From Mycobacterium dioxanotrophicus (GTDB taxonomy: Bacteria > Actinomycetota > Actinomycetes > Mycobacteriales > Mycobacteriaceae): 64,000 nucleotides of DNA. Shown piece by piece: positions 1 through 8,506 of the stretch (the stretch's first letter is position 1; each line of letters begins with the position of its first letter). A model generated the notes under the pieces. That model had not been told where the DNA came from, ran no database searches, and saw only the letters and a program-made list of their open reading frames with translations. The position numbers and the translations under genes were made by a program. Location of the stretch: NCBI RefSeq assembly GCF_002157835.1, contig NZ_CP020809.1:1116001-1180000 (forward strand), written 5' to 3'.

Positions 1-279
1 GGTAACGTCGGGCTCGGTGGTGACCCCTGGCGGGTGCTGCAGCGGGCCGGTGAGCTGCTCGGCCGGGGTGGCCGGTGTCTGGTCGAATTCGATACGGCGG
101 CAGAGGGAGTCGACGCGGCGTGGGTCCGGTTGGAGTCGGTGCGCAGCATTGGCCCCTGGTTCCGTTGGGCGACAGTCGGGTTGGACTGTGCGGCGCGGCT
201 CGCCGGTGATGTCGGCCTGACGGTGACCGCCACCCATCCGGTCGGCACCCGGGTGATCGCAGCCTTGGAAGCGGCATGA
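1..279 (+). CDS. SAM-dependent methyltransferase, C-terminal part
   Basis: The frame is open from base 1, so the N-terminus lies outside the window. The visible 92 residues start GNVGLGGDPWRVLQRAGELL and continue GRGGRCLVEFD, which matches the late part of a class I methyltransferase: a GlGGdP-type turn, a helix, then a strand carrying a Gly-rich turn and an acidic residue. The SAM-binding motif I is not in the window, so the substrate cannot be inferred. The stop overlaps the next start (ATGA at 276-279), indicating translational coupling to the molybdopterin oxidoreductase gene. The family call rests on the C-terminal pattern only and is moderate. Confidence 0.6.
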   Translation, partial: GNVGLGGDPWRVLQRAGELLGRGGRCLVEFDTAAEGVDAAWVRLESVRSIGPWFRWATVGLDCAARLAGDVGLTVTATHPVGTRVIAALEAA

Positions 280-1382
280 GAGGCGTCGTGACGCTGCGGG
301 GAACCGCCGTGACCGTCCGCGTCGGGGCGGCGCTCGGTGTCGCGGTGGCGGTCTGCTTCGTGACGGGACTGATCAGCCACTTCATCCAGCATCCGCAACC
401 CTGGTTCTTCTGGCCCACCCGGCCGGTGTGGCTGTACCGGCTGACCCAGGGGCTGCATGTGATCTCGGGCATCGCCGCCATCCCGCTGCTGGTGGTCAAA
501 CTGTGGTCGGTGTGGCCGAAGCTGTTCGAGCGCCCCCTGATCGGCGGAGTGGCCCGCCAGCTGGAGCGGTTCTCGATCCTGGTCCTGGTCGGCGCCATGC
601 TGTTTCAGCTGTCCACCGGCCTGATGAACATCGCGCAGTGGTACGCCTTCAAGTTCTTCTTCACCACGGCCCACTACGCCATGGCTTATGTTGCTGCCGG
701 TGCCGTGCTCGTCCATCTGGCGGTCAAACTGCCGGTGATCCGCAAGGCACTGGACGAGCCGCTCGAGCCATTCGGTCAGGCACCGGAAGGGCCCACCCGG
801 CGCACCGTCCTGCGCGGTACCTGGCTGGCGGTGGCGCTGGCGACACTCGCCACAGCGGGACAGACAGTGCCGTTGCTGCGCCGCGTGTCGGTTCTCGCGC
901 CGCGCTCCGGGCAAGGGCCGCAAGCGGTTCCGGTGAACCGCTCGGCGGTTGCGGCCGGCGTGTTACAGCGTGCGACCTCATCCGACTACCGGCTGACGGT
1001 GACGAAGGGCGCCGTGGTTCGTACCTTCACCCGTGCCGAACTCGCGGCGCTGCCGCAGGCCACCCGGACGCTGCCGATCGCGTGTGTCGAGGGATGGAGT
1101 GTCGACGCGGTCTGGACCGGGGTGGTTCTGGCCGATCTGATCGCCACGGTCGGCGGCGTCCCGGATTCCGATGTGCGGATGATCTCGCTGGAACCACCGG
1201 GTCCGTACTCCCGCACGGTGTTGCCGGCTCGGCATGCCCGCGACAGCGCGACCCTGATCGCGTTGCGGCTGAACGGCGAACCCCTTGACCTCGACCACGG
1301 CTATCCGTGCCGGCTGATCGCCCCGAGCAGACCGGGTGTGCTGCAGACGAAATGGTTGTCACGGATCGAGGTGGTGGGATGA
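276..1382 (+). CDS. Membrane-anchored molybdopterin-dependent oxidoreductase (sulfite oxidase-like)
   Basis: 368 aa with two parts. Residues about 10-150 hold four or five membrane helices with several histidines (SHFIQH, LHVISG, TAHYAM, LVHLAV), resembling a cytochrome b561-type haem membrane domain. A linker with TRRTVLRGTW and a further hydrophobic stretch follows (a twin-Arg-like anchor), then a sulfite-oxidase-fold domain from about residue 225. In that domain LPIACVEGWS carries the Cys expected to ligate molybdenum. The layout suggests electron exchange between an extracytoplasmic Mo centre and a membrane haem domain. The substrate is unknown. The start overlaps the upstream stop and the stop overlaps the next start (ATGA), so the three genes look like one operon. 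A second possible start is the GTG at 288. Confidence 0.75.
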   Translation: MRGVVTLRGTAVTVRVGAALGVAVAVCFVTGLISHFIQHPQPWFFWPTRPVWLYRLTQGLHVISGIAAIPLLVVKLWSVWPKLFERPLIGGVARQLERFSILVLVGAMLFQLSTGLMNIAQWYAFKFFFTTAHYAMAYVAAGAVLVHLAVKLPVIRKALDEPLEPFGQAPEGPTRRTVLRGTWLAVALATLATAGQTVPLLRRVSVLAPRSGQGPQAVPVNRSAVAAGVLQRATSSDYRLTVTKGAVVRTFTRAELAALPQATRTLPIACVEGWSVDAVWTGVVLADLIATVGGVPDSDVRMISLEPPGPYSRTVLPARHARDSATLIALRLNGEPLDLDHGYPCRLIAPSRPGVLQTKWLSRIEVVG

Positions 1383-1846
1383 CGGCGACGCGGGTGCTGT
1401 TGGCGGTGGCCGGGATCGCACTGGGCGGCTACGGTGCGCTGCTGGTGTGGCAGAACCCGCCGGTGATCATCGTCCGGATCGTGGTGTGGGCGCTCGTCGC
1501 GGTGGTGGTACATGATTTTGTCTTCGCCCCGCTGTGCGCGGCGGCGGGGTGGGTGGGTCACCGGCTGATCCCGGCCGGTTCCCGATCACCCATCGCCGTG
1601 GCGGTGTTGTGCAGCGTGATGCTGGTGCTGCTCGCGGTGCCGGTGTACGGCAGGCCCGGCATGCGGCCCGACAACATGACGGTGTTGGACCGCGATTATC
1701 CACTGGGGCTGGCGGTTTCACTGGGCGTGGTATGGCTGAGTGTGCTGGTGTACGGGTTGTGCAAGCGGCTCTCACCAGTTGGTCAGGATGACATGGTTGA
1801 GCACGAGCGCGCCGATCACGTTGACCGCCAACCAGAGCCGCGCTGA
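1379..1846 (+). CDS. Small integral membrane protein, unknown function
   Basis: 155 aa from the ATG at 1379, which overlaps the upstream stop in an ATGA. Four hydrophobic segments are visible (near residues 5-25, 31-55, 75-92 and 108-125), ending in a charged tail rich in Asp, Glu and Arg. No motif I recognise. Its coupling to the molybdopterin oxidoreductase suggests an accessory membrane subunit, but that is inference. The 3' end overlaps the convergent gene ending at 1772 by about 75 bp, so the charged tail is coded antisense to that gene's C-terminus. Confidence 0.6.
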   Translation: MTATRVLLAVAGIALGGYGALLVWQNPPVIIVRIVVWALVAVVVHDFVFAPLCAAAGWVGHRLIPAGSRSPIAVAVLCSVMLVLLAVPVYGRPGMRPDNMTVLDRDYPLGLAVSLGVVWLSVLVYGLCKRLSPVGQDDMVEHERADHVDRQPEPR

Positions 1847-3121
1847 GCGCGGCGGCAGGAACGCGCCCGCGGCTGTGAGCCACACCGTGAACGGCAGCCA
1901 GATGCGTTCGGTCTCGGCCTTGCTCAACATGCTCAGATCGGCGAAGAGGATCGAAACCAGCGCGGCGATCAGTACCAGCCGCAGTCCTGGTTGCCGACGG
2001 ATCGCGGCCGCGTCGAAAATCCGGCCGATCCCCGCCACGCTGCCCAGACCGATGGCACACACGACCGAGGCAAGGTTGGCCCACGACCAGTACTGGAACG
2101 GCCGGTTGGCGGCGATACCGCCCCAATAGCGTTGCTGGACGAGCGTGTAACCGTCGAACCACCAGAAGCCTGCGGCGAGGAACACGGCCACCACCGCCAG
2201 CGCCGTCACCGCGGCAGGTACCAGTACGCGCAGCGCGGCCCGCCAATCGGGCGCGGTCACCAGCACCGCCAGCGCGGGCAGCGCCATGAGAACCAGCCCG
2301 TAGTTGAGGAAGATGCCCCAGCCCAGCAGCAGGCCGGCCGCACCGGAGCACAGGATTCGGTGCCTGCCGTGTACTGCCAAGGCCAGCAGGGTGATTCCCC
2401 ATGCGGCGACACCCGCGTAATACCCGTCGGCCGAGACCGCGATCCAGATGGCCGTCGGCGCCACCGCCACGAACGGCGCGACCCGGCGTGCGGTGGCTTC
2501 GTCGGTGAGGACACGGGCCGCGACGACGATCGCCGCGGCGGCACTGGAACCGACCAGCAGGCACAGCAATCCGGCCCACGCGCCACCGCTCAGCCCCAGG
2601 CGATCCAGCCACACGAACGTCAGCAGCGCACCGGGCGGATGCCCGGAGACGTGGGTGATCCACGAATCGGGCTGATGGCCAGGGATTCTCGATGAGAAGG
2701 TGCGCAGCGCCTCGGGAATGTCGGTGATCGTCGGCACCTGGTTCAGGTACTCGTGCGCCGCGGTGAGCCGGCCCGCGAAACCGCGCTGCCAGCCGTCGAT
2801 CATGGCGAGCGAAAATGCCCACGCGCCTGATACGGCCCAGGCCGTGACGGGCAGAGCCCGCCACGGAACCCGCTGCGCGAGTGTCGGACCCCACCACACA
2901 GCGGCCGCCGCGATGACGACCGCCGGGACGGTGCCCCACCCGACGTGCGCGTTCCACCAGCCGAAAATCGGTGCGGTGTCGGCGAAACTGTGAATCTGCG
3001 CGGCCGTGCTTTTGATCAGCGGCGTGACGATGCCCAGGTGCAGGTGCGGCACCACGAACGCCGCAACCACCAGGACCAGACCGATGATCACCGCGGCAGC
3101 CTCCCGGCGTCCGATCTGCAT
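1772..3121 (-). CDS. Polytopic membrane protein, Rv0541c-like (possible GT-C type glycosyltransferase)
   Basis: 449 aa from the ATG at 3121, with ten or more predicted membrane helices through the whole length. A large hydrophilic loop after the first helices contains DSWITHVSGHPPGALLTF, and the pattern of one loop after TM1-2 followed by many helices resembles GT-C family sugar transferases, though no DxD-type site is certain. Position beside menE matches the conserved integral membrane gene in this neighbourhood of M. tuberculosis. An upstream in-frame ATG at 3205 would add a hydrophilic 28-residue leader (MSTESHGSPAD...). The shorter start is preferred because the first helix follows directly. 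Confidence 0.65.
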   Translation of the reverse strand: MQIGRREAAAVIIGLVLVVAAFVVPHLHLGIVTPLIKSTAAQIHSFADTAPIFGWWNAHVGWGTVPAVVIAAAAVWWGPTLAQRVPWRALPVTAWAVSGAWAFSLAMIDGWQRGFAGRLTAAHEYLNQVPTITDIPEALRTFSSRIPGHQPDSWITHVSGHPPGALLTFVWLDRLGLSGGAWAGLLCLLVGSSAAAAIVVAARVLTDEATARRVAPFVAVAPTAIWIAVSADGYYAGVAAWGITLLALAVHGRHRILCSGAAGLLLGWGIFLNYGLVLMALPALAVLVTAPDWRAALRVLVPAAVTALAVVAVFLAAGFWWFDGYTLVQQRYWGGIAANRPFQYWSWANLASVVCAIGLGSVAGIGRIFDAAAIRRQPGLRLVLIAALVSILFADLSMLSKAETERIWLPFTVWLTAAGAFLPPRSARLWLAVNVIGALVLNHVILTNW

Positions 3122-3224
3122 GCGCTCAAGCCTAAACGGGCCTCCCGCGGCCGCGTCTGACCATTCGGTGACGTCGGCGGGCGAGCCATGGGATTCGGTC
3201 GACATTGCACGCATCGTGGAACTC

Positions 3225-3704
3225 ATGACAGTGCTACCAGAACGTCTCACTGCCGCCGGCCAAATTGTGAGTCGCTACGGGCTCGTGATCGTGCTCGCGT
3301 GGATCGGTGTGGGCAAATACGTGAAGATGGAGGCCCGCGTGCTCATCGAGCACAGCCCGTTGATGTCGTGGATCTATCACTTTCTCAGCGCAGGAGCGGT
3401 CGCGGCGACGCTGGGTTCCGCCGAGATCGCCGCGGCCGTCCTGATCGCGCTGCGGCCGTGGTGGCCCCGGCTTTCGGCCATCGGCAGCGCCATGGCCGTC
3501 GTGTTGTTCCTCGGCACTCTGAGCTTTCTGTTCACCACACCCGGAGTGGTGGTCAACCATGCGGGACCCATCCCGGTGCTCGGGGCGCAGCCGGGGCAAT
3601 TCCTGCTCAAGGATCTGGTGCTCATCGGGGTGGCGCTGTGGACGCTCGGCGAGGCGTGGGACGCGCAGCGTAAAACCTCTGGAGAAATGTGCTCGACGAT
3701 GTGA
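3225..3704 (+). CDS. DUF417/YkgB-type membrane protein
   Basis: 159 aa from the ATG at 3225, four membrane helices. The text LAWIGVGKYVKMEARVLIEHSPL followed by an NHAG loop and a C-terminal GQFLLKDLVL is characteristic of the YkgB (DUF417) family, related to DoxX-like proteins. In other bacteria members are linked to reactive chlorine or oxidative stress; no local evidence fixes that here. The gene is divergent from the Rv0541c-like gene, with a 103-bp gap that must hold both promoters. Its 3' end overlaps the next gene, which starts at GTG 3689. Confidence 0.75.
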   Translation: MTVLPERLTAAGQIVSRYGLVIVLAWIGVGKYVKMEARVLIEHSPLMSWIYHFLSAGAVAATLGSAEIAAAVLIALRPWWPRLSAIGSAMAVVLFLGTLSFLFTTPGVVVNHAGPIPVLGAQPGQFLLKDLVLIGVALWTLGEAWDAQRKTSGEMCSTM

Positions 3705-4543
3705 AGGTAGCCAACGTGGACACCGACGTACTCTTCTGTGGCACTGACCTGGCGGCCCGTATCGAGCGGGCCGAGACGCAGCTCATCGTCGCCGCGACAC
3801 ACGCGGCGGCCGGCCGCGGCGCCGATGTGCTCGCAGTTCCGGTGGCCGGTGGATACGCCTGCTTCGCCGAACCGCACTCGCCGCTGAACAAGGTGGTGGG
3901 GCTCGGCTTCGACGGGGTGCCGGATACCGCGCTGCTCGGCGAGGTCGAACACATGATGGCGGGCCGCGGTGCGGCCACTCAGGTGGAGTTGTCCACTCTG
4001 GCGGATCCGGCGATCGCGGCGATGCTGACCGCTCGTGGCTACCACGTGGCCGGGTTCGAGGACATTCTCGGCCGGGTTCCGACCGGCGACGAGCAGGTGG
4101 TGCCCGGCATCGAGGTTCGGCGCGCCGACGACCTGGCCGCGTGGGTGGACGTGGTGGTGGACGGGTTCGCCCACCCGGACGGTGTCGGCGTGCCCAGCCA
4201 TGAGGAGTTTCCCCGCGACGTCATCGAACGGGTCGAACGGGACATGGAAAAAGCCGGCGCCACAGCATATGTCGCGTTGTGCGACGGCGTGGTGGCCGGC
4301 GGTGGCAGCGCCCGCTTCGCCGACGGTATCGCCCAGCTCACCGGCGCGGCGACCGCTCCGGCCTACCGCAGGCGAGGTGTGCAGACGGCGCTGCTCGCCA
4401 CCCGGCTGGCCGACGCCGCGGCCGCCGGCTGTGACATCGCCGTCGTCACCACCGCGCCCGGTTCGCAATCTCAGCAGAACGTGCAGCGGCGCGGCTTCCA
4501 GCTGCTCTACACCCGCGCGGTTCTGGTGAAAGCCCCTGCCTAG
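3689..4543 (+). CDS. GNAT family N-acetyltransferase
   Basis: 284 aa. The C-terminal half is a GNAT domain: GAATAPAYRRRGVQTALLATRL is a clear acetyl-CoA-binding motif A (R-R-x-G-V/A), followed by SQSQQNVQRRGFQLLYTRAVL, the usual end of the fold. The N-terminal half is GNAT-like but lacks a motif A, so this may be a double-GNAT protein with one working site. The start is the GTG at 3689, four bases after a GGAG; a second GTG at 3701 is possible. It overlaps the DUF417 gene by 16 bp and converges on the next gene, sharing four bases (4540-4543). Confidence 0.75.
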   Translation: MLDDVKVANVDTDVLFCGTDLAARIERAETQLIVAATHAAAGRGADVLAVPVAGGYACFAEPHSPLNKVVGLGFDGVPDTALLGEVEHMMAGRGAATQVELSTLADPAIAAMLTARGYHVAGFEDILGRVPTGDEQVVPGIEVRRADDLAAWVDVVVDGFAHPDGVGVPSHEEFPRDVIERVERDMEKAGATAYVALCDGVVAGGGSARFADGIAQLTGAATAPAYRRRGVQTALLATRLADAAAAGCDIAVVTTAPGSQSQQNVQRRGFQLLYTRAVLVKAPA

Positions 4544-5154
4544 TAGAGGATTTTGCGCAGGTTGTCTTCGCTGTAGTAGTCGTCGAGTTCGCGCTGGCTC
4601 AGGTCGGGCTTGAACGCCTTGGCCAGCTGCGCCACGCTCGGCACCGCCGTCGGGTTCCACGATTCGGGCTTCCACGCGTCAGAACGCAGGAATGCCTTGG
4701 CGCAGTGGAAGAACACCTCTTCGACAGCGATCTCCAGTGCCAGGATGGGTCGCTTGCCGTCGACCACCAGCGCGTCGAAATAGTCTGCGTCGGAAAGGAT
4801 CTTGGCGGTGCCGTTGATCCGCAGGGTGTCGCCGCGGCCGGGAATCAGGAACACCGTGCCGACATGCGGGTTCTGCAGCACGTTGAGATACCCGTCGACC
4901 CGCTTGTTGCCCGGCCGCTCGGGAATGGCGATGGTGGTGTCGTCGATGATGTGCACGAAGCCGGGTGGGTCGCCCTTGGGGGAGACGTCGACGCGGCCTT
5001 CGGCGTCGGTGGTCGCCACGAAGCCCAGCGGGGAGTGCGTCAGCCAGTCCTGCTGTACCTCCGAGAGCCGCGGCGACACCTTGTTGGCCACGTACGTGTT
5101 GGGGAACCCGACTATGGCACGCAGCTGGTCCACGGATGTCACTTGCTGGGGCAT
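4540..5154 (-). CDS. Pyridoxamine 5'-phosphate oxidase-like flavin/F420 split-barrel protein
   Basis: 204 aa. LGFVATTDAEGRVDVSPKGDPPGFVHIIDD and RPGNKRVDGYLNVLQNPHVGTVFLIPGRGDTLRINGTA are typical of the PPOX-class FMN-dependent split-barrel family (DR2398-like subgroup). These proteins bind FMN or F420 and reduce unknown small substrates; in mycobacteria many are F420-linked. No pathway can be deduced from the neighbours. It reads alone, convergent with the GNAT gene. Confidence 0.8.
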   Translation of the reverse strand: MPQQVTSVDQLRAIVGFPNTYVANKVSPRLSEVQQDWLTHSPLGFVATTDAEGRVDVSPKGDPPGFVHIIDDTTIAIPERPGNKRVDGYLNVLQNPHVGTVFLIPGRGDTLRINGTAKILSDADYFDALVVDGKRPILALEIAVEEVFFHCAKAFLRSDAWKPESWNPTAVPSVAQLAKAFKPDLSQRELDDYYSEDNLRKILY

Positions 5155-5205
5155 GAGTCCATGATGCCCAAGCCTGCAACCGATTTGTCCGGTCCGTGCC
5201 GAGGC

Positions 5206-6285
5206 TCAGCCGAATCGGGTTGCCAGGGCTCGCCGGTCGAGCTTGCCGATGCCGCGCCGCGGTAGTTCGTCGACGATGTGGACCTCCCGGGGCGCGGCGG
5301 TCGCGTCGAGCGTCTGGGCGACGTGGGCGCGCAGCTCGGCGACCTCGGGTGTGGCGGCCGAGGACAGTACCACCGCGGCCACCACGCGCTGGCCGAGTCG
5401 TTCGTCGGCGACCCCGAACACCGCACAGTCGGCGATCGCCGGGTGCGTCGCGAGAGCCGACTCGACCAGCTGCGGCAGCACGGTCAGCCCGCCCGTGCTG
5501 ATCGCGTCGTCGACCCGGCCCAGCACCCGCAGGACACCCGAATCATCCAGCATGCCAATGTCATCGGTGCGGAACCATCCTGGTTCGGTGAACGGGTCCG
5601 GGCTGATCGGGTTGCGGTAGCCCTTCGCCACGGTGGCGCCGCCCAGGACGATGCGGCCGTCGACGATGCGCACCGTCACCCCGTCGAGCGCCACCCCGTT
5701 GTACACGCAGCCGCCCGCGGTTTCGCTCATCCCGTACGTCCGCACCACCGTGACGCCGGCTGCCTCGGCTCGTTCGGCAACGCCTGCGGGCATCGGGCCT
5801 CCGCCGATGAGCACCGCGTCGAGCTCGGCGAGCGCGGCCGCCGCGCCGGCGTCGCGAAGCGCCTTGTCGAGCTGCACTGCGACCAGCGATGCGTATCGCC
5901 GCCCTGAGCCCATCGCCGCAATCGCGCCGGGCAGATCGTCGACGTCGAAGGAGGGCGCGATCGACACCGGTGTGGTGCCGGCGACGACGCTGCGGACCAG
6001 GACCTGCAGCCCGGCGATGTGATAGCCCGGCAGGGCCAACAGCCACCGGCCGGGACCACCGAGCCGGTCGTGGGTGGCGTCGGCGCTGGCCCGCAATGCC
6101 GCCGCGGTCAGCAATGCGCCCTTGGGAGTACCGGTGGTGCCCGATGTCGAGACCACCACTGCGACGTCGTCATCGATCGGTGAGCCGGCGCGTAGCGCTG
6201 TGGTGAGCAGCGCCGCCTGGCGCTCGTCGGCTGCAGGCACCGGGAGGATCGCCGCGTCCCGGCCGGCCAGCAGGTTCTCCAGCAC
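5206..6285 (-). CDS. menE: o-Succinylbenzoate-CoA ligase (MenE)
   Basis: 359 aa, close to the short mycobacterial MenE. ANL-superfamily motifs are present in order: STSGTTGTPKG (P-loop, about residue 48), RTYGMSETAGG, GWFRTDDIG, and a C-terminal RRGIGKLDRRAL with the catalytic Lys. It activates o-succinylbenzoate with ATP and CoA in menaquinone synthesis, supplying MenB (12.2 kb). The start used is the GTG at 6285; the N-terminus is shorter than typical ligases, as is usual for mycobacterial MenE. The upstream DUF3349 gene ends 47 bp away on the same strand, so the two are probably co-transcribed. Confidence 0.93.
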   Translation of the reverse strand: MLENLLAGRDAAILPVPAADERQAALLTTALRAGSPIDDDVAVVVSTSGTTGTPKGALLTAAALRASADATHDRLGGPGRWLLALPGYHIAGLQVLVRSVVAGTTPVSIAPSFDVDDLPGAIAAMGSGRRYASLVAVQLDKALRDAGAAAALAELDAVLIGGGPMPAGVAERAEAAGVTVVRTYGMSETAGGCVYNGVALDGVTVRIVDGRIVLGGATVAKGYRNPISPDPFTEPGWFRTDDIGMLDDSGVLRVLGRVDDAISTGGLTVLPQLVESALATHPAIADCAVFGVADERLGQRVVAAVVLSSAATPEVAELRAHVAQTLDATAAPREVHIVDELPRRGIGKLDRRALATRFG

Positions 6286-6332
6286 CGGCAGAAGTGGCGC
6301 CGCTTCGCCGACGCTGACCGGACGCAGGGTGG

Positions 6333-6665
6333 CTATGCCGGCCCCTCGTTGCCGTCGGGGCGCTCTTCGCCGGTTTCGCTGTCGCGTGGATCGTCCAGCG
6401 GCCAGCCCTTCGCGGCCAGGCGCTCGCGTACCCGTTCGACGTCTTCGGCACGGGGCAGTTCATCGGTGATCTGGGTGATCAGCACCCCGATGTCGAACTG
6501 GTCGAACTCTCCTCGGTTGATGAGGTCGCGGGCGACGGCCTTGACTTCGTCGTTGGTGAGACGGCGGGCCAGCAGCGCCAGGAGGGGTACCCGGTCGGCG
6601 TCGGGCACTCCTTCCGGGTAGCCGGACTTCAGCCAAGCCGCGATCTTGGCGAGGAACGTGTTCAC
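6333..6665 (-). CDS. DUF3349 protein, Rv0543c-like, copy 1
   Basis: 110 aa from the GTG at 6665, preceded at eight bases by AGGAG. The sequence WLKSGYPEGVPDADRVPLLALLARRLTNDEV and the ending LAAKGWPL define the DUF3349 family, a small helical fold known in mycobacteria next to menE; its role is unknown. A hydrophilic C-terminal tail rich in Asp and Glu follows. A paralogue lies at 8507-8815 on the other strand, so the pitA cassette is bounded by two copies. Confidence 0.85.
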   Translation of the reverse strand: MNTFLAKIAAWLKSGYPEGVPDADRVPLLALLARRLTNDEVKAVARDLINRGEFDQFDIGVLITQITDELPRAEDVERVRERLAAKGWPLDDPRDSETGEERPDGNEGPA

Positions 6666-6817
6666 TGCGGCAACTCCTGATGGGGGACCGGGCGGGGATC
6701 CCGGGACATGCGACGGAGACTGCATCGATGGTAGTGCCGTCGGGGGCTGTGGATCACAGTGAACATATCGCAGGAGTCCGGCTGATTGTTGCCACGGGCA
6801 AACGCCTTGAAGCCCTA

Positions 6818-6860
6818 AGATGAACAATCGGTGAACTCATCGCCGAACAAGTTGAATTGC
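6818..6860. promoter_or_regulatory. Pho-box-like direct repeats upstream of pitA
   Basis: TGAAC occurs at 6821 and 6832, CGAAC at 6844 and TGAAT at 6853, a ladder at 11, 12 and 9 bp. Read on the minus strand, the first three units are GTTCG, GTTCA and GTTCA, close to the GTTCA-centred 11-bp units bound by PhoP-type regulators in actinobacteria (RegX3 in mycobacteria). It lies in the 266-bp divergent gap, about 75-110 bp before pitA. Binding is inferred. Confidence 0.4.
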
Positions 6861-6931
6861 CTGTTGGGAGGGCTAAACCGGGTGATGCTTCAGCTGGTCA
6901 AAATTGCCAGTAGTCCCTCAGAATTAGCGCC

Positions 6932-8179
6932 ATGAGCGCAGAGCTGATCATCCTGGTGTTGTTGATAGCAACAGCACTGGCTTTTGACTTCACAAACGGC
7001 TTTCACGATACCGGCAATGCCATGGCGACCTCGATCGCGACGGGCGCCCTCAAGCCCAAGACGGCTGTTCTTCTTGCCGGCATCCTCAACCTGGTCGGCG
7101 CGTTCCTCTCCGTCGAAGTGGCTGTCACCGTCACCACATCGGTGATCAAGGTCCAGGACAGCAAAACGGGCCACCTGCTCCCGTCGATCTCCTCGTCGAC
7201 CGGCCTCACCATCATCTTCGCGGGCCTCATCGGCGGCATCCTCTGGAATTTGCTCACCTGGCTCTTCGGTATCCCGTCCAGCTCGTCGCATGCGCTCTTC
7301 GGCGGTCTGATCGGTGCCGGCCTCGCCGCGCTGGGCAGCAGTGGTGTCAACTGGAGCGGCGTCATCTCCAAGGTGCTCATCCCGGCCGTCGCGTCGCCTC
7401 TGATCGCGGGAATCGTTGCCGCGGTTGGCACCTGGCTGGTGTACCGCATCACCCGCAACGTCATCAAGAAGCGGCGCGAGGAGGGCTTCCGCTGGGGCCA
7501 GATCGCCACCGCCTCGCTGGTCGCTCTGGCTCACGGCACCAATGACGCGCAGAAGACCATGGGTGTCATCGCGCTCGCGCTCATCACCACCGGCCACCTG
7601 ACCGGTGACGTCAAGAAGGACGGCCTGCCGTTCTGGATCATCCTGTCCTGCGCACTGGCCATCGGCCTGGGTACATACATCGGCGGCTGGCGCGTCATCC
7701 GCACGCTGGGCAAGGGTCTCGTCGAGATCGAGTCCCCGCAGGGCTTCGCCGCCGAGGCCTCCTCGGCAGTGGTCATCCTGAGCTCTTCGGCCGCCGGCAT
7801 GGCGCTGTCGACCACCCACGTGGCGACCGGTTCGATCCTCGGTAGCGGTGTGGGCAAGCCCGGCGCCGAGGTGCGTTGGGCGGTCGCCGGCCGCATGGCG
7901 CTGGCGTGGCTGGTCACGCTGCCCGCCGCGGGCATCGTCGGTGCGCTGTCCTTCTGGCTCTCCGAGGGTGTCGAGTCGCTCACCGGTTCGGCTCTGGCCG
8001 GCGACGGCCTGATCTTCCTCATCCTGGTGGCGCTGTCCGGCTACATGTGGTGGCGTGCCCAGCAGCAGAAGGTCGACTCCAAGAACGTCAACGCCGACTG
8101 GGACGATTCGACCAACTCCGTCGTGCCCGCCGAGGTCCGCGAGGCCACCAAAAGCGGCGACAAAGCCGCAGCGGTCTGA
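6932..8179 (+). CDS. pitA: Low-affinity inorganic phosphate transporter PitA
   Basis: 415 aa, PiT family, with ten or more membrane helices. The two duplicated signature regions are present: FTNGFHDTGNAMATSIATGAL near residue 16 and LAHGTNDAQKTMGVIALAL near residue 194, which carry the conserved Asn-Asp pairs of the proton-coupled phosphate path. It imports metal-phosphate complexes with protons. The start ATG at 6932 gives a normal hydrophobic N-terminus. It heads a probable operon with the membrane protein at 8215 and the DUF3349 protein at 8507. In M. tuberculosis the equivalent genes run on the menE strand; here they run opposite. Confidence 0.93.
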   Translation: MSAELIILVLLIATALAFDFTNGFHDTGNAMATSIATGALKPKTAVLLAGILNLVGAFLSVEVAVTVTTSVIKVQDSKTGHLLPSISSSTGLTIIFAGLIGGILWNLLTWLFGIPSSSSHALFGGLIGAGLAALGSSGVNWSGVISKVLIPAVASPLIAGIVAAVGTWLVYRITRNVIKKRREEGFRWGQIATASLVALAHGTNDAQKTMGVIALALITTGHLTGDVKKDGLPFWIILSCALAIGLGTYIGGWRVIRTLGKGLVEIESPQGFAAEASSAVVILSSSAAGMALSTTHVATGSILGSGVGKPGAEVRWAVAGRMALAWLVTLPAAGIVGALSFWLSEGVESLTGSALAGDGLIFLILVALSGYMWWRAQQQKVDSKNVNADWDDSTNSVVPAEVREATKSGDKAAAV

Positions 8180-8214
8180 CCGGACTCCGAGACGCAACGA
8201 ATAGGGACTGACAG

Positions 8215-8496
8215 ATGACTTATGTAGAAGCCATTTTCAAGGTGCTGGTGGTCGGACTGATTCTCGGCGCCGGACTGCCCGCACTGTTCGCGAGCGGCCT
8301 GGTGGCGTACTCCAGCGGTGCCGGGGGCACGCACGAGGACGGCACGGTCTCGGCGCCCAATCAGGCGCTCAAGGCCCTCGGACTGCTGCTGTTCGCGGTG
8401 GTGGCCGCGGTGATCGTGATCGCGATCCTCTACATCACCAGGACCACGATCATCCACCACTTCGGTTTCAACCCCGTCCCCTTCCTCCCTAAGTGA
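8215..8496 (+). CDS. Small two-helix membrane protein, Rv0544c-like
   Basis: 93 aa. Hydrophobic segments at about residues 5-30 and 60-80 flank a polar loop (SSGAGGTHEDGTVSAPNQA). No catalytic motif. It lies 35 bp after pitA and 10 bp before the DUF3349 gene, and the same trio occurs together in other mycobacteria, so a role with phosphate transport is plausible but unproven. Confidence 0.75.
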   Translation: MTYVEAIFKVLVVGLILGAGLPALFASGLVAYSSGAGGTHEDGTVSAPNQALKALGLLLFAVVAAVIVIAILYITRTTIIHHFGFNPVPFLPK

Positions 8497-8506
8497 GCTG
8501 ACCACC

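Noticed and set aside
3377..4675. 432-codon open frame on the minus strand
   Set aside because: Shadow of the DUF417 and GNAT genes; high-GC third-position effect only.
6890..8197. 435-codon open frame on the minus strand
   Set aside because: Antisense of pitA, whose PiT motifs are certain; composition Asp/Gly/Arg-rich without a domain.
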